The notes beneath the pieces were generated by a model. The model was not told the origin of the DNA and ran no database searches. It worked only from the letters and a program-made list of their open reading frames with translations. The translations under genes and the position numbers were made by a program. From NCBI RefSeq assembly GCF_018494035.1, contig NZ_JABBFO010000007.1:62001-126000 (forward strand): 64,000 nucleotides of DNA. The letters run 5' to 3'. The stretch comes from Rosenbergiella australiborealis. Its GTDB lineage: Bacteria > Pseudomonadota > Gammaproteobacteria > Enterobacterales > Enterobacteriaceae. Positions 1 through 11,274 of the stretch are shown in pieces (position 1 is the first letter of the stretch; every line of letters begins with the position of its first letter).

Positions 1-348
1 ATGGTAAACAGGAACGTATAAAACTTACTGGTGAGCTTCCCAGCCCTTTAAACCCGCCAAAAGGTTGCGCGTTTGCAGCACGTTGCCGTTATAAAATGCC
101 GGAATGCGAACAACACTCGCCACCCTTGCAGCAGTATTCTGCACAACAGGTAGCCTGTTATTACGTCCAGCAAAGAAAGGATGATTAAAATCACCATGAT
201 TGAGCAAGGATGCTCAAACTCTATTAAAAAATTTACAAATAACTAACCAAAATAACCAGATTAATGGATAATTCCTGCTAACTAGGGTAAAAGGCTGAGA
301 TATACTCAACAGCGAAACAAACCTGTAATTTAGAAGGATGGTTATCCA
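1..348. other. No assignable gene
   Basis: The first 348 bases hold no gene I can recognise. A 60-codon minus-strand open frame (25-207) begins with TTG and has no good ribosome binding site; its product has no motif I know, so it may be chance or a remnant of a gene. The part next to the phosphodiesterase gene is AT-rich, as a promoter region would be. A TATACT hexamer at 301-306 could be a -10 element, but no convincing -35 accompanies it. Confidence 0.4.
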
Positions 349-2346
349 TTGCGCGTGCATCGCTCATTGACAATTAAACAAATGACAACGGTTTCTTCGG
401 TTGTTCTTATTGTTGTCTGTATTTTTACGATTATTCAATTATTTCATTTTGTCGGGCAGCGACGTATTGAATACGCTCAACAAATGGAAAATATTGCCCA
501 TACGATCCGTCAACCACTGTCGGATGCTGTTCTACGTGGGAATATCGTCGACGCTGAGCGGCTATTAAAGTCTCTTAAGCCCGCGGGTGTCTTAGGAAAG
601 GCTGAAATCACGTTGCCAGATGACTTCAAGGCGTTACAAGTTGATTTCACGGATGCTGATTCCGACAACGTACCAACGTTAATTGCGCATTTATTTAATT
701 TACCGGTTGTGATCGCCTTACCCCTTTATTCTCCTGAACATACAGGTATTCCTAAGCCTTTAGCTTCTCTCGTGTTAGAAGCTGATACCACACGTGTTTA
801 CCAATTTATTCGCTCTACTATTGGTACGATGATTGTCACCTATTTATTGCTGGCACTCGTACTCTCTATTGCTATCAGCTGGTTTATTAACAGACTGGTC
901 GTCTACCCTCTACGCTATGTGGCTCGTTCACTCCAAGACCTCCCTTACTGTGGTGTTGAGGCAGAGATTCCCTTACCAGAAGGCCATCGTGGCGATGAGA
1001 TTGGGGTATTAGTGCGCGGAATAAACCACCGACAACGAATGAGCGATACTATCTATCATCAGCTAGAGCAGCTCACTACCCACGACCCGCTGACTCAGCT
1101 ACCGAATCAGACTTTATTACTAGGCATCATCGAACAATACCTAGTACAGCATCCGATCAATGTTGCGGTGATGGTGATTAAAGTCAGCCCGTTGGACAGT
1201 CTGCTTGGTTCTGAACATCAACGAGAAGTGAAACGGATATTTGCGAAAAAAATTCGTCAGTTAGTCAATGACGATGTTTTAATTGGTCAATTGGCAGATA
1301 ATCAATTTATTCTTTTCTTCAAATATGTTCACCAGCCAGTGACGTTAATGAGCTATGCACAAGCCTATATTGAAGCGTTAATTAAACCTTTCCATGTGGA
1401 ACATTTTTATCTGCAATCACAAGTTAATATCGGTATTTCGTTTGCGAATTTAGTACCGATCACAGCCGAATCGCTTCTTGAGTCAGGTATTGCAGCAATG
1501 CACAGTGCGGTAGCAAAAGGCAGTAACCAAGCGTTATTTTTTGATCCGGAAATGACCGAAAAATCGTATCAGCGTCTTTTACAAATTAATGAGATCCTGA
1601 AAGGCATTCAGGACAAACACTACGCGCTTTTTCTACAACCTCAGATCGATATGCAAACGGGAAAATTAAGCGGTGCCGAAGCACTTCTACGTGTTTGCCG
1701 AGACGACGGCCACTATTCTCTTCCTGAAAATTTCATTACTACCGCAGAAGAAATTGGTGTTATGCCGGAAATTGGTCGCTGGGTATTTGAGGAGGCCTGT
1801 CGAATTCTTGCGAGCTGGCAACAGAAGGGAATCTATTTACCCTTAAGTGTCAATCTTTCCGCTGAGCAGCTAAGGGATAGTTCAACGATCGAGTATCTTA
1901 AGCAGTTACTCAACGAACACCAGATACGACCAGGGACATTCGTGTTGGAGATTACAGAAACGGCACAAATTACGGATGTTGCGTGGGTGATGAATGTACT
2001 ACGGCCTATCGAGCAAGCGGGTGTTTCAATGGTTCTCGACGATTTTGGTATGGGCTATTCAAACTTACATTACCTACATCAGTTCCGTTCCCTACCTGTT
2101 CGTCGCATCAAGCTAGACCGCAGCTTTGTCTCTGATCTCCCTGCCGACGACACAATGGTACGAGTTATCTCTTCTATTTCAGAGATTATCAAACTGGATA
2201 TCGTTGCCGAGGGTGTAGAAACAGAAGTTCAACGTGATTGGTTACTTGAACGCGGTATTCGTATTGCCCAAGGTTACCTCTATTCTCCAGCGATTCCTGA
2301 GGCTGTGTTTGCACAACGTTGGTTAACGCAGGGCGAGTATTCTTAA
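349..2346 (+). CDS. pdeK: HmsP/YhjK-like c-di-GMP phosphodiesterase (HAMP-GGDEF-EAL)
   Basis: Membrane-bound phosphodiesterase of 665 aa that should hydrolyse cyclic di-GMP and so shift cells between biofilm and motile states. The N-terminus (MRVHRSLTIKQM) closely resembles E. coli YhjK (PdeK) and Yersinia HmsP. A first membrane segment lies near residues 13-33, a periplasmic part follows, a second segment lies near 158-180, and then a HAMP region with GDEIGVLV. The GGDEF domain is degenerate: its signature is replaced by ADNQF, so no cyclase activity is expected. The EAL domain looks intact (GAEALLR, SVNLS, LEITETA, LDDFGMGYSNL, IKLDRSF, EGVE, AQGYLYSPAIP). The start is TTG at 349, preceded by AAGGATGG, and matches the family N-terminus. 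It is followed by yhjJ, its near neighbour in E. coli too. Confidence 0.88.
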   Translation: MRVHRSLTIKQMTTVSSVVLIVVCIFTIIQLFHFVGQRRIEYAQQMENIAHTIRQPLSDAVLRGNIVDAERLLKSLKPAGVLGKAEITLPDDFKALQVDFTDADSDNVPTLIAHLFNLPVVIALPLYSPEHTGIPKPLASLVLEADTTRVYQFIRSTIGTMIVTYLLLALVLSIAISWFINRLVVYPLRYVARSLQDLPYCGVEAEIPLPEGHRGDEIGVLVRGINHRQRMSDTIYHQLEQLTTHDPLTQLPNQTLLLGIIEQYLVQHPINVAVMVIKVSPLDSLLGSEHQREVKRIFAKKIRQLVNDDVLIGQLADNQFILFFKYVHQPVTLMSYAQAYIEALIKPFHVEHFYLQSQVNIGISFANLVPITAESLLESGIAAMHSAVAKGSNQALFFDPEMTEKSYQRLLQINEILKGIQDKHYALFLQPQIDMQTGKLSGAEALLRVCRDDGHYSLPENFITTAEEIGVMPEIGRWVFEEACRILASWQQKGIYLPLSVNLSAEQLRDSSTIEYLKQLLNEHQIRPGTFVLEITETAQITDVAWVMNVLRPIEQAGVSMVLDDFGMGYSNLHYLHQFRSLPVRRIKLDRSFVSDLPADDTMVRVISSISEIIKLDIVAEGVETEVQRDWLLERGIRIAQGYLYSPAIPEAVFAQRWLTQGEYS

Positions 2347-2549
2347 CTGATAGTTTGCTTTTCACTCATTTTAGCGAGTTTTTGGTTAAAAGATGTTTAT
2401 AGCGGGAAGCGGGACTTGCCCTGAGAGCTGAGAATTGGATAATGGCATAAGAGCCACATTATTATTTTATCTGCCGATGAATATTTGGCGTTTTCTGTGG
2501 TCATAGTTTTCACTTATCCCAATTTTTGCTTTCTATCTTAGAGGTTTTC

Positions 2550-4019
2550 ATGCCGGGCATTAAATCGCTGCTCTGGGTTGGCGGGATGTTATTTTCAGCA
2601 TTCAGCCTAACAGTCAACGCAGAACCGTTACATCCTGATCCGGCTTGGCAACAAGGTCAGTTGAGTAATGGTTTTGGTTGGCAAGTGTTGTCCACGCCTC
2701 AGCGCCCTTCAGATCATATTGAGATTCGGCTTGTGGTCAATACTGGCTCATTGAGTGAGTCGCCACAACAAACGGGATTTAGCCATCTGCTTGCACGTCT
2801 CGCGATGGTACATAATCTTGCCCTGACGCCAGAACAACAACGTGTCTTATGGCATGCGGATATGGCGAAGTCAGGGGCTTTACCGCCAGTAATCACCTCT
2901 TATGATTATACCCAATACAATTTAAGTTTACCGGTTAACCGACCTGAGCTGATTAAATCAGCCCTTGACTGGCTGGCTGCGACGGCAGGTGATATGCAAG
3001 TCACTCCTACAACAGTCGCTACCGCTTTAAAGGCCTCTGATCCTACCGCGACATGGCCTGATAATACGCAAGATCAACTGTGGCGCTATCGCTTACAAAA
3101 CTCTGCATTACTCAGCCACGATCCTAGTCAGCAACCGAGTTCGCTCACTAACGTTCAACCGCTAGCTCAGTATTACCATCAATGGTATACCCCAGACGCC
3201 ATGACTCTCTATATTGTCGGTAACGTTGATAATAGAGCGCTAATTGAACAGATCAACAAGGCGTTTAGTCCTCTCAAAGGTAAGCGTAAATTACCGACCC
3301 CGGTTCCGGTATTGTCGCCGCTATCCTCACAACCGACCGCGATTGTAGACAATAATTTGCACGCCTCCCGCTTAGTGATGAATTGGGACGCCATGTGGTT
3401 ACCGATTCAAGACTCTCAAAGTCTCAAACACTACTGGTTATCAGACTTAACCCGAGAGGCGCTGTATTGGCATTTACAACCGGGTCAAGATACAAAAGAT
3501 ACCGCCCTCGTTCCGGTTGATTTGCAATGCCAGGTTCTCTTTGCACGCGCACAGTGTGGTTTGAAAATTGATGCAGAAGGTGAAAACCTCACTAAGCAAT
3601 TTGCGGTGGTCGGCCGTGAAATAGTTAAGCTACGTGACCAAGGGTTGACTCAAGATGAATTTGACCGGCTTATTACTAAAAAGACAAATGAACTCAGTGG
3701 GTTATTTGCAACCTATGCACGGACTTCAACTGATATTTTGATGATGCAGCGACTGCGTTCACTACAAAATGCTATGGTAGATATCGCACCAGAGCAGTAT
3801 CAGAAGTTACGCCAAGAGTTTCTGTCAGGTCTCACGCTTGACGCGGTGAATCACGAATTGCACCAGCAACTTTCCCAACCTATTAGTTTGGTATTGTTGC
3901 ATCCGAGCACGACTCAAACTCCGACTATTGAGCAGTTACAAGCTGAGTACAACGATGTAACCTCCGAAGGAGATGGAAGTCACAACGGTGCAGGTAGTTC
4001 GACCTCTGAGAGTAACTAA
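2550..4019 (+). CDS. yhjJ: YhjJ-like M16-family pseudopeptidase, exported
   Basis: Periplasmic protein of the pitrilysin (M16) fold, 489 aa, very similar to E. coli YhjJ; the function of that family is unknown. Start chosen at ATG 2550 (MPGIKSLLW), eight codons inside the longest frame, because GAGG at 2541-2544 precedes it and a signal peptide ending near VNA follows. The zinc-binding HxxEH motif of active M16 enzymes is replaced by HLLAR (in [10 protein letters not shown]), so catalysis is not expected. The family motifs [14 protein letters not shown] and the C-terminal [14 protein letters not shown] are present. The C-terminus is Ser/Thr/Gly-rich and low in complexity. It is convergent with ppiC, the two genes overlapping by 4 bp at their stops. 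Confidence 0.85.
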   Translation: MPGIKSLLWVGGMLFSAFSLTVNAEPLHPDPAWQQGQLSNGFGWQVLSTPQRPSDHIEIRLVVNTGSLSESPQQTGFSHLLARLAMVHNLALTPEQQRVLWHADMAKSGALPPVITSYDYTQYNLSLPVNRPELIKSALDWLAATAGDMQVTPTTVATALKASDPTATWPDNTQDQLWRYRLQNSALLSHDPSQQPSSLTNVQPLAQYYHQWYTPDAMTLYIVGNVDNRALIEQINKAFSPLKGKRKLPTPVPVLSPLSSQPTAIVDNNLHASRLVMNWDAMWLPIQDSQSLKHYWLSDLTREALYWHLQPGQDTKDTALVPVDLQCQVLFARAQCGLKIDAEGENLTKQFAVVGREIVKLRDQGLTQDEFDRLITKKTNELSGLFATYARTSTDILMMQRLRSLQNAMVDIAPEQYQKLRQEFLSGLTLDAVNHELHQQLSQPISLVLLHPSTTQTPTIEQLQAEYNDVTSEGDGSHNGAGSSTSESN

Positions 4020-4297
4020 TTACGCCATAAAACCTTGATAATATGGTAACCAAAGGCAGTTTTTACCGGTCCATAAGGTGTTAACAGTGGACAGGTAAAG
4101 GCTGCCTTGTCAAAGGCAGGTACCATCTGTCCACGTCGAAACTCACCGAGATCACCGCCTTGTTTACCCGAAGGGCATGTCGAGTGTTTCTTAGCAAGTG
4201 TCTGAAAATGAGCGCCTTCTTTCAACTCCATCATAAGTTTTTCGGCTTGTGCTTGCTGTTTAACTAAAATATGTAATGCGGCTGCAGTTTTAGCCAT
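4016..4297 (-). CDS. ppiC: Parvulin-type peptidyl-prolyl isomerase PpiC
   Basis: Cytoplasmic parvulin of 93 aa catalysing cis-trans isomerisation of X-Pro bonds. The whole protein is a single rotamase domain with hallmark segments [33 protein letters not shown] and FGYHIIKV. Length equals E. coli PpiC. It is divergent from rep, as in E. coli, with 79 bp between the starts that should hold both promoters. The E. coli neighbour ilvC is not on its other side; yhjJ is there instead. Confidence 0.93.
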   Translation of the reverse strand: MAKTAAALHILVKQQAQAEKLMMELKEGAHFQTLAKKHSTCPSGKQGGDLGEFRRGQMVPAFDKAAFTCPLLTPYGPVKTAFGYHIIKVLWRN

Positions 4298-4376
4298 AAT
4301 ATGTTGTCCTAAGCGTCGTCAGTGTATACTTGCCGCTTTATATAACATTTTTTTCCCGTTCACTGAGCAATTTTTT

Positions 4377-6398
4377 ATGCGTCTTAATCCCAGCCAGCAG
4401 CATGCGGTAGAAGCCGTTACCGGCCCTTGTTTAGTCTTAGCGGGAGCAGGATCCGGTAAAACACGTGTTATTACCAATAAAATTGCTTGGTTAATCAGAC
4501 AAAGTGGCTATCAAGCACGGCATATTGCCGCGGTCACTTTTACCAACAAAGCGGCACGAGAAATGAAAGAGCGTGTTGCACAAACCCTAGGTCGCAAAGA
4601 AGCGCGTGGACTGCAAATTTCTACCTTCCACACCTTGGGATTGGAGATTATTAAGCGTGAAGTGAATGCGCTAGGAATGAAAGCGAATTTCTCCTTATTT
4701 GATGATCAAGACCAGCTCGCACTATTAAAGGAGCTAACACAGCCTTGGCTGCAAGAAGATAAAGATCTACTTCAACAACTTATCTCCACACTATCCAACT
4801 GGAAAAATGATCTGGTGAGTCCCGATCAAGCCATTACTTATGCGCGTTCGGAACGTGACCAGATCTTTGCTAAATGCTATCAACTGTATGAGCAGCATTT
4901 ACGCGCCTGTAACGTCCTTGATTTTGACGACTTAATACTCAAACCCACGCTATTACTGCGAGACAACAATGAAGTAAGAGAGCGGTGGCAACAGCGCATT
5001 CGTTATCTTTTGGTCGATGAGTATCAAGATACTAATACTAGCCAGTATCAGTTAGTGAAACTTTTGGTTGGGGCGCGAGCGCGTTTTACGGTTGTCGGTG
5101 ATGATGATCAATCTATCTATTCTTGGCGGGGCGCGAGACCACAAAACCTGGTTCTACTGAAAGAAGACTTTCCTCAGTTAGAAGTGATTAAACTTGAGCA
5201 AAACTATCGCTCATCACAGCGCATACTGCGTGCAGCGAATATCTTAATCGCCAATAACCCTCATGTCTTTGAAAAGAAACTCTTTTCCCAACTAGGCGAG
5301 GGAGCAGTATTAAAGGTCATCCCGACTAATAACGAAGATCACGAGGCCGAGCGCGTAGCGGGAGAACTTATTGCTCACCATTTTATCAATAAAACGCAGT
5401 TTCGTGATTACGCCATTTTATATCGAGGTAATCACCAATCACGAGTTTTTGAAAAGCTATTGATGCAAAATCGTATCCCATACCGTATTTCTGGAGGAAA
5501 TTCCTTTTTTTCCCGTCCTGAAATTAAAGACCTCCTAGCCTATTTACGGGTGATGACAAATGTGGATGACGATAGTGCTTTTTTGCGCATAGTCAATACG
5601 CCTCGCCGTGAAATAGGCCCGGCGACGTTACAAAAATTAGGTGAGTGGGCTAATCGGCGGAATAAGAGTTTATTCAGTGCTAGTTTTGATCTTGGCTTGG
5701 CAGAAACGCTGACCGGAAGAGGGCTACAAAAGTTACAAGTGTTCACCCAGTGGTTTGCTTCGCTGATCACTTTAAGCGATCGTGAGCCCATTACCGCGGT
5801 ACGAGAATTAATTCAAGGTATCGATTACGAAAGTTGGCTATACGAAAGTTCTGCGAGCACTAAGGCTGCGGAAATGCGAATGAAAAACGTCAATACACTG
5901 TTCCAGTGGATGACGGAAATGCTATCAGGCTCAGAACTGGATGAACCGATGACCTTGACTCAAGTCGTTACTCGCTTCACGTTACGTGACATGCTGGAGC
6001 GTGGCGAGAATGATGAGGAACTGGATCAAGTTCAATTGATGACGTTGCATGCCTCGAAGGGCCTAGAATTTCCTTACGTCTATCTAGTGGGCATGGAGGA
6101 AGGGGTATTGCCGCATCAAAGCAGTATTGATGAAAATAATATCGAAGAAGAACGACGGTTAGCTTACGTTGGGATCACACGGGCGCAGAAGGAACTGACT
6201 TTTACTTTATGTCGTGAACGGCGACAATATGGTGAGGTTCGTCGGCCTGAACCGAGTCGCTTTTTACTCGAACTTCCCCAAGACGATCTGCACTATGAGG
6301 ATAAGAAAAAAGCGATCAGCAGCGAAGAACGTATGATAAATAGTCAAAGTCGGGTGGCCGGATTACGAGATATGCTAAATCGAGCTAAAAACAATTAA
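4377..6398 (+). CDS. rep: ATP-dependent DNA helicase Rep
   Basis: Superfamily 1A 3'-5' helicase, 673 aa, the accessory replicative helicase that moves with the replisome and clears nucleoprotein blocks. Walker A AGAGSGKT is at residues 22-29, [14 protein letters not shown] is motif Ia, LVDEYQDTN is motif [15 protein letters not shown] motif [12 protein letters not shown] motif [15 protein letters not shown] motif V and [14 protein letters not shown] motif VI. Length and ends match E. coli Rep. It is convergent with gppA, the genes overlapping by 4 bp, so there is no room for a terminator between them. Confidence 0.97.
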   Translation: MRLNPSQQHAVEAVTGPCLVLAGAGSGKTRVITNKIAWLIRQSGYQARHIAAVTFTNKAAREMKERVAQTLGRKEARGLQISTFHTLGLEIIKREVNALGMKANFSLFDDQDQLALLKELTQPWLQEDKDLLQQLISTLSNWKNDLVSPDQAITYARSERDQIFAKCYQLYEQHLRACNVLDFDDLILKPTLLLRDNNEVRERWQQRIRYLLVDEYQDTNTSQYQLVKLLVGARARFTVVGDDDQSIYSWRGARPQNLVLLKEDFPQLEVIKLEQNYRSSQRILRAANILIANNPHVFEKKLFSQLGEGAVLKVIPTNNEDHEAERVAGELIAHHFINKTQFRDYAILYRGNHQSRVFEKLLMQNRIPYRISGGNSFFSRPEIKDLLAYLRVMTNVDDDSAFLRIVNTPRREIGPATLQKLGEWANRRNKSLFSASFDLGLAETLTGRGLQKLQVFTQWFASLITLSDREPITAVRELIQGIDYESWLYESSASTKAAEMRMKNVNTLFQWMTEMLSGSELDEPMTLTQVVTRFTLRDMLERGENDEELDQVQLMTLHASKGLEFPYVYLVGMEEGVLPHQSSIDENNIEEERRLAYVGITRAQKELTFTLCRERRQYGEVRRPEPSRFLLELPQDDLHYEDKKKAISSEERMINSQSRVAGLRDMLNRAKNN

Positions 6399-7882
6399 TA
6401 AGCGACAGCAAATCCCCAATGGACATAGCTTTGTAAGTGCTCTTCCTGTTGTAATAATTCTACGCGATAAGGGTGTGTAACAGCCCATTGTGGGTCAAGC
6501 CGTAAAGTTAAACGCTCACCTAGCGCTGATAAGTGAAACAAATGCATATCGGTCGCTGAGCGGGTACTGCATAAGATAATCGCTAAACGAAAAAGCCGGC
6601 AAAGCTGTTCCGCTTGTTGTAAAGGCAGTGCACTCTGTTTACTTAGGCTAGGAAGATCAATATTACCGATTTGGTTAGCCACAATCGCGGCGACAAGCTG
6701 TTTCTGTGCCGGGGTAAAGCCCGGGAGTTCAAGTTGCCTAATAAGATAAGCGCCGTTTGCCGCCCCATGGCGATAATTAATTGAGAGCCCCAGCTCATGC
6801 AATGCTGCGGCACTGAATAAAAGTTGCTGGCAGTACTCACTTAATGCCCACTGATCAGCAACTTGTTGTACGAGCATCAAACAGGCTGCTTTAACGCGTT
6901 CAGCTTGCTCAAGATCAACCGCGAAACGGTGTTGCGTGGTTTCCAAGGTGCGTTTGCGAATATCAATATCGACGGGCAATGAGATCATTCCGTAGATCAA
7001 TCCTTCCCTTAGTGCTCCTCCCGCTAAACTCATCCGAGTGATCGAGAGTTCATGGAAAATAGCCAGTAAGATAGCTAAACCACTTGGGAACACTAAGGCT
7101 CGCTCAAGCGTAAGGCCTTCAATTTCCAACTCTTCAAGTTTTCCACATTGAATCGCCCGCTGCTTAAGCTGTTCAAGTTTAGGTAAGGTAATTTGCTCGT
7201 CCATTCCTTGAGCAATCATAATTTCTTGTAATGCTTGAACAGTACCGGATGCACCAACACAAATCTGCCATCCTTGAGTGATCAGTGTTTGCTTGACCTT
7301 TTTGATTTCAGCGCTGGCTGCGGCTTGTGCACGATCAAAGTTTTCACGCGTCAGGTAACGGTCAGTAAAATAGCGTTCAAGCCAAGTAACACAGCCCATT
7401 GATAGACTAAAGAGGGCGGTGGCCTCGGTCCCTGTTCCCGTCACTAATTCAGTGCTGCCTCCACCGATATCGACCACCAGGCGCTGGTCAGAACCACTGG
7501 TCGTTTGTGCGACGCCTTGATAGATCAGTCTTGCTTCTTCTTCTCCCGAAATAACATTGATCGGAAGACCTAAAATATCGTTGGCTCTGGCGAGGAAATC
7601 TTCTGCATTAGTTGCAATACGAAGTGTCGCAGTGGCGACAGCTCGTATTTGTGAGAGTGGAACACACTCAAGTTGCTCTGCAAAGAGCGCTAAACAATGC
7701 AGACCGCGTTGAATAGATTCTTCAGAGAGCTGATTTTTCGCATCTAAACCTGCGGCTAAACGTACTTTGCGTTTTATTCTGGCCACTGTTTGCAGTGACC
7801 CTGAAACGTCGCGCACCACCAACAGATGGAAACTGTTTGAACCCAAATCAATGGCAGCATGGAGTGATGACGCGCTTCGCAT
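6395..7882 (-). CDS. gppA: Guanosine-5'-triphosphate,3'-diphosphate pyrophosphatase GppA
   Basis: Ppx/GppA phosphatase of 495 aa that converts pppGpp to ppGpp and also degrades polyphosphate. The ASKHA-fold N-terminus has [15 protein letters not shown]; further motifs are [38 protein letters not shown] and the [13 protein letters not shown] segment, followed by an HD-like C-terminal half. Only 5 nt separate rhlB from gppA, so the two are probably co-transcribed, as in E. coli. Confidence 0.95.
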   Translation of the reverse strand: MRSASSLHAAIDLGSNSFHLLVVRDVSGSLQTVARIKRKVRLAAGLDAKNQLSEESIQRGLHCLALFAEQLECVPLSQIRAVATATLRIATNAEDFLARANDILGLPINVISGEEEARLIYQGVAQTTSGSDQRLVVDIGGGSTELVTGTGTEATALFSLSMGCVTWLERYFTDRYLTRENFDRAQAAASAEIKKVKQTLITQGWQICVGASGTVQALQEIMIAQGMDEQITLPKLEQLKQRAIQCGKLEELEIEGLTLERALVFPSGLAILLAIFHELSITRMSLAGGALREGLIYGMISLPVDIDIRKRTLETTQHRFAVDLEQAERVKAACLMLVQQVADQWALSEYCQQLLFSAAALHELGLSINYRHGAANGAYLIRQLELPGFTPAQKQLVAAIVANQIGNIDLPSLSKQSALPLQQAEQLCRLFRLAIILCSTRSATDMHLFHLSALGERLTLRLDPQWAVTHPYRVELLQQEEHLQSYVHWGFAVAY

Positions 7883-7887
7883 GGTAA

Positions 7888-9183
7888 TTAACCTGTACGT
7901 TTATTTCGGTTATTGTTACGTGGATGGCTACCACGACGATTATTATTGTTCCCACGGCGTTGGTTATTTTGTGAACGAGGCCGTGAAAAACGCTTTGGTG
8001 CTGGCAAATCAGTCAGCAGTGCATCACTGTTGTACTTACTAACAGGAATACTGTGTCCGATATATTCTTCAATACCCGGCAAATTCAACGAATACTCTTC
8101 GCATGCCAAACTGATAGAGTGACCGCTTGCTCCTGCCCGACCCGTTCTGCCAATTCGGTGCACATAGTCTTCTCGGTCATCAGGCAGATCGTAGTTAAAC
8201 ACATGCGTAACTTCAGGGATGTGTAAACCACGTGCCGCGACATCAGTGGCAACGAGAATATCAATATTCCCTTGGGTAAAATCGTCTAAGATACGTAAAC
8301 GTTTTTTCTGTGGTACATCGCCGGTGAGTAACCCAACACGGTGGCCATCCGCCACTAAATGTCCCCAGATATCTTCACAGCGATACTTGGTATTTGCAAA
8401 GATAACCGCACGATCAGGCCACTCTTCCTCAATCAACGTCTGCAGTAGACGCATTTTTTCTTCGTTAGAGGGATAGAACAGCTCTTCTTGTATACGGTGT
8501 CCGGTTTTTTGTTCTGGCTCGACTTCCACATATTCTGCGTTGTTCATGTGCTCAAAAGCCAACTCGCGGACACGATAGGAAAGCGTTGCTGAGAAAAGCA
8601 TGCTCAATCGTTGCGTAGCCGGTGGCATTTTACGAATCAACCAACGAATATCTTTAATGAATCCGAGATCAAACATCCGATCGGCTTCATCGAGCACTAA
8701 TACTTGTAATGCGCCAAAATCAACATGGTTTTGTTTAACGTAATCGATAATGCGGCCAGTTGTGCCAATTAGGACATCAACACCTTCAGCCAGTACTTTA
8801 AGTTGTTTGTCGTAGCCATCACCACCATAGGCGAGACCAATTTTTAATCCTGTTGCCTGCGCTAATGGTTCCGCATCAGCATGAATTTGCACGGCTAATT
8901 CACGCGTCGGCGCCATGATCAAGGCGCGGGGTTGGTTGACTTGATGCCCTTCGGCAGCCGGTCGTGATAAGAGATAATGAAACGTTGACGTTAGGAACGC
9001 CATCGTTTTTCCTGTACCGGTTTGCGCCTGACCTGCGATGTCATGCCCAGCAAGAGCATAAGGCAATGTGAGTGCCTGAATCGGCGTACATTGCGTAAAG
9101 CCTTTCGTATCAAGGGCTTTAATCACCAGAGGGTGCAGGGCGAAGTCGGAAAACTTCTTTTCTGTTAAGTGTGTTTTGCTCAT
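7888..9183 (-). CDS. rhlB: DEAD-box ATP-dependent RNA helicase RhlB
   Basis: RNA helicase of the degradosome, 431 aa, that unwinds structured RNA for RNase E and PNPase. Motifs in order: Q-motif ([13 protein letters not shown]), Walker [28 protein letters not shown] ([14 protein letters not shown]), SAT (LFSATL), [12 protein letters not shown] and [10 protein letters not shown]. The C-terminal tail is rich in Arg, Asn and Gly, a basic RNA-binding extension. It is divergent from trxA; the 116-bp gap between the starts should hold promoters for both. Confidence 0.95.
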   Translation of the reverse strand: MSKTHLTEKKFSDFALHPLVIKALDTKGFTQCTPIQALTLPYALAGHDIAGQAQTGTGKTMAFLTSTFHYLLSRPAAEGHQVNQPRALIMAPTRELAVQIHADAEPLAQATGLKIGLAYGGDGYDKQLKVLAEGVDVLIGTTGRIIDYVKQNHVDFGALQVLVLDEADRMFDLGFIKDIRWLIRKMPPATQRLSMLFSATLSYRVRELAFEHMNNAEYVEVEPEQKTGHRIQEELFYPSNEEKMRLLQTLIEEEWPDRAVIFANTKYRCEDIWGHLVADGHRVGLLTGDVPQKKRLRILDDFTQGNIDILVATDVAARGLHIPEVTHVFNYDLPDDREDYVHRIGRTGRAGASGHSISLACEEYSLNLPGIEEYIGHSIPVSKYNSDALLTDLPAPKRFSRPRSQNNQRRGNNNNRRGSHPRNNNRNKRTG

Positions 9184-9299
9184 AGTGTGATAGAATATCA
9201 GCTTAATGCCGCTTTACGAAAGCGTATAAATTGAAATAAAGTTAACTATATTGATTTAATAGAAGCCGATTCACCAGGCATAAATTTGTGGAGCCAACT

Positions 9300-9632
9300 A
9301 TGAGCAGCGAAAAAATTGTTCACCTAACCGACAGTAGCTTTGATACTGATGTACTTAAAGCCGAAGGCGTGACCCTGGTCGATTTCTGGGCTGAGTGGTG
9401 TGGTCCTTGTAAAATGATTGCCCCCATTCTCGATGAGATTGCAGACGAGTACGAAGGCAAACTGACTATTGCTAAGCTGAACATCGACGATAATCCAGAG
9501 ACTGCCCCTAAATACGGTATTCGTGGTATCCCTACTCTTCTGCTTTTCAAAGCAGGTGAAGTGGTAGCGACTAAAGTTGGTGCATTATCCAAAGGTCAAC
9601 TGAAAGAGTTTTTAAACGCTAATCTCGGTTAA
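9300..9632 (+). CDS. trxA: Thioredoxin 1
   Basis: Small thiol-disulfide reductant of 110 aa. The redox site WCGPC has its cysteines at residues 34 and 37, and the cis-proline loop is [11 protein letters not shown]. The sequence is almost that of E. coli TrxA. The start is ATG 9300 (MSSEKIVHL) rather than the upstream GTG at 9288, because GGAG at 9289-9292 is well placed before it and the family begins there. It reduces ribonucleotide reductase and other cytoplasmic disulfides. Confidence 0.97.
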   Translation: MSSEKIVHLTDSSFDTDVLKAEGVTLVDFWAEWCGPCKMIAPILDEIADEYEGKLTIAKLNIDDNPETAPKYGIRGIPTLLLFKAGEVVATKVGALSKGQLKEFLNANLG

Positions 9633-9962
9633 TTCTCTTTGAGATGCCAGTGATGGTTTATTTTTGCGCTATCACTGGACGTCTCTTGAGAGGCGTGCTA
9701 AGTTACTATTACTGCATTACGATCTTACCTGTAGTCAGAATCTAGATTTCTAATCAAACTTGTCATCCACTATCGATGTCTTAACAGGTTTGGTAATATC
9801 AGTGGAATCTCCACTTTAATTAATGAATAACGCAGCCTCGCTTTTTTCTATGAATGACTAAGGCTGATACCTAAATGATATTTTCTATAACAGGCGTGGG
9901 ACAGTTTTCGACCACTCATGACTAACATTCCAAGAAATACCCCAAGTCAAGAACCCATCACT
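9633..9962 (+). promoter_or_regulatory. Long trxA-rho intergenic region and rho leader
   Basis: 330 bases without a convincing gene, corresponding to the E. coli rho leader, where Rho limits its own transcription. Two hairpins follow trxA: an 8-bp stem (CCAGTGAT paired with ATCACTGG, 9647-9678) and a 7-bp stem (ACGTCTC/GAGGCGT, 9679-9696). Neither has a proper U tract. A 33-codon frame from ATG 9644 and a 12-codon frame from ATG 9823 exist, but neither has a good Shine-Dalgarno sequence nor resembles E. coli RhoL as I remember it, so I do not call a leader peptide. Confidence 0.5.
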
Positions 9963-11222
9963 ATGAATCTTACCGAATTAAAAAATACACCCGTGTCTGA
10001 ATTAATCACGCTGGGTGAAAATATGGGGTTAGAAAACCTCGCGCGCATGCGTAAACAAGACATCATTTTCGCAATACTCAAACAGCATGCGAAAAGTGGC
10101 GAAGACATCTTTGGTGATGGTGTGCTAGAGATACTGCAGGACGGATTTGGTTTCCTCCGCTCCGCAGACAGTTCTTACCTCGCCGGTCCTGATGATATCT
10201 ACGTTTCTCCCAGCCAAATTCGACGCTTTAACCTCAGAACAGGCGATACCATCGCCGGAAAAATTCGTCCACCGAAAGAAGGTGAGCGTTATTTTGCGCT
10301 ATTAAAAGTTAATGAAGTTAACTTTGATAAACCTGAGAATGCACGTAATAAAATCCTGTTTGAAAACCTCACGCCTTTACATGCGAATAGCCGCTTACGT
10401 ATGGAGCGAGGTAATGGTTCTACTGAAGATTTAACTGCGCGCGTACTTGATCTGGCTTCACCTATTGGTCGTGGCCAGCGCGGATTGATCGTTGCTCCTC
10501 CTAAAGCGGGTAAAACGATGCTGTTACAAAATATCGCGCAAAGCATCGCCTACAACCACCCTGATTGCGTCTTAATGGTGCTCCTTATTGACGAACGCCC
10601 AGAGGAAGTGACTGAGATGCAACGTTTGGTGAAGGGAGAGGTTATTGCTTCGACCTTTGACGAACCGGCTTCTCGTCACGTCCAAGTTGCAGAGATGGTG
10701 ATTGAAAAAGCAAAACGTTTAGTTGAGCATAAAAAAGACGTCATCATTCTGCTCGATTCGATCACTCGTTTGGCACGTGCTTATAACACCGTTGTGCCGG
10801 CATCAGGCAAGGTCTTAACGGGGGGGGTTGATGCTAACGCCTTACATCGTCCTAAGCGTTTCTTTGGTGCAGCACGTAATGTCGAAGAAGGTGGTAGTTT
10901 AACCATTATTGCAACGGCATTGGTCGATACTGGCTCAAAAATGGATGAAGTTATCTATGAAGAGTTCAAAGGTACCGGCAACATGGAATTACATCTCTCA
11001 CGTAAAATTGCTGAAAAACGTGTTTTCCCTGCTATTGATTACAATCGCTCAGGGACGCGTAAAGAGGAACTACTAACTTCCTCTGAAGAACTACAAAAAA
11101 TGTGGATTCTTCGTAAAATCATTCACCCTATGGGAGAGATTGATGCGATGGAGTTCCTCATTAATAAATTGGCGATGACCAAAACCAATGATGAATTCTT
11201 TGATATGATGAAACGTTCGTAA
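9963..11222 (+). CDS. rho: Transcription termination factor Rho
   Basis: Hexameric RNA-dependent ATPase and translocase that ends transcription of untranslated RNA, 419 aa, nearly identical to E. coli Rho. The N-terminal helical part starts [14 protein letters not shown], the RNA-binding cold-shock fold contains DGFGFLRS, the P-loop is APPKAGKT, the Walker B is [15 protein letters not shown], and the Q/R loops lie in the C-terminal domain. The start is ATG 9963 by identity to the family. The frame is open for 15 more codons back to an ATG at 9918; neither ATG has a strong ribosome binding site. Confidence 0.98.
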   Translation: MNLTELKNTPVSELITLGENMGLENLARMRKQDIIFAILKQHAKSGEDIFGDGVLEILQDGFGFLRSADSSYLAGPDDIYVSPSQIRRFNLRTGDTIAGKIRPPKEGERYFALLKVNEVNFDKPENARNKILFENLTPLHANSRLRMERGNGSTEDLTARVLDLASPIGRGQRGLIVAPPKAGKTMLLQNIAQSIAYNHPDCVLMVLLIDERPEEVTEMQRLVKGEVIASTFDEPASRHVQVAEMVIEKAKRLVEHKKDVIILLDSITRLARAYNTVVPASGKVLTGGVDANALHRPKRFFGAARNVEEGGSLTIIATALVDTGSKMDEVIYEEFKGTGNMELHLSRKIAEKRVFPAIDYNRSGTRKEELLTSSEELQKMWILRKIIHPMGEIDAMEFLINKLAMTKTNDEFFDMMKRS

Positions 11223-11224
11223 TT

Positions 11225-11254
11225 CTGAGGTGCTTAACACGGTGTTAAGCTCAG
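11225..11254 (+). repeat. Perfect palindromic hairpin just after rho stop
   Basis: GCTTAACAC (11232-11240) and GTGTTAAGC (11242-11250) form a perfect 9-bp inverted repeat around one base, extended by CTGA/TCAG flanks. It begins three bases after the rho stop codon. No run of T follows, so it is not itself an intrinsic terminator; it could protect the 3' end of the mRNA. Confidence 0.5.
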
Positions 11255-11274
11255 ATTTATTGTAAAGTTAAGAA

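Noticed and set aside
25-207. 60-codon minus-strand frame
   Set aside because: TTG start, weak ribosome binding site and no recognisable family; not called as a gene.
9644-9745. 33-codon frame after trxA as rhoL
   Set aside because: The length equals my memory of E. coli RhoL but the sequence is unlike it and there is no good Shine-Dalgarno spacing.
9823-9861. 12-codon ATG frame in the rho leader
   Set aside because: No ribosome binding site and too short to test.
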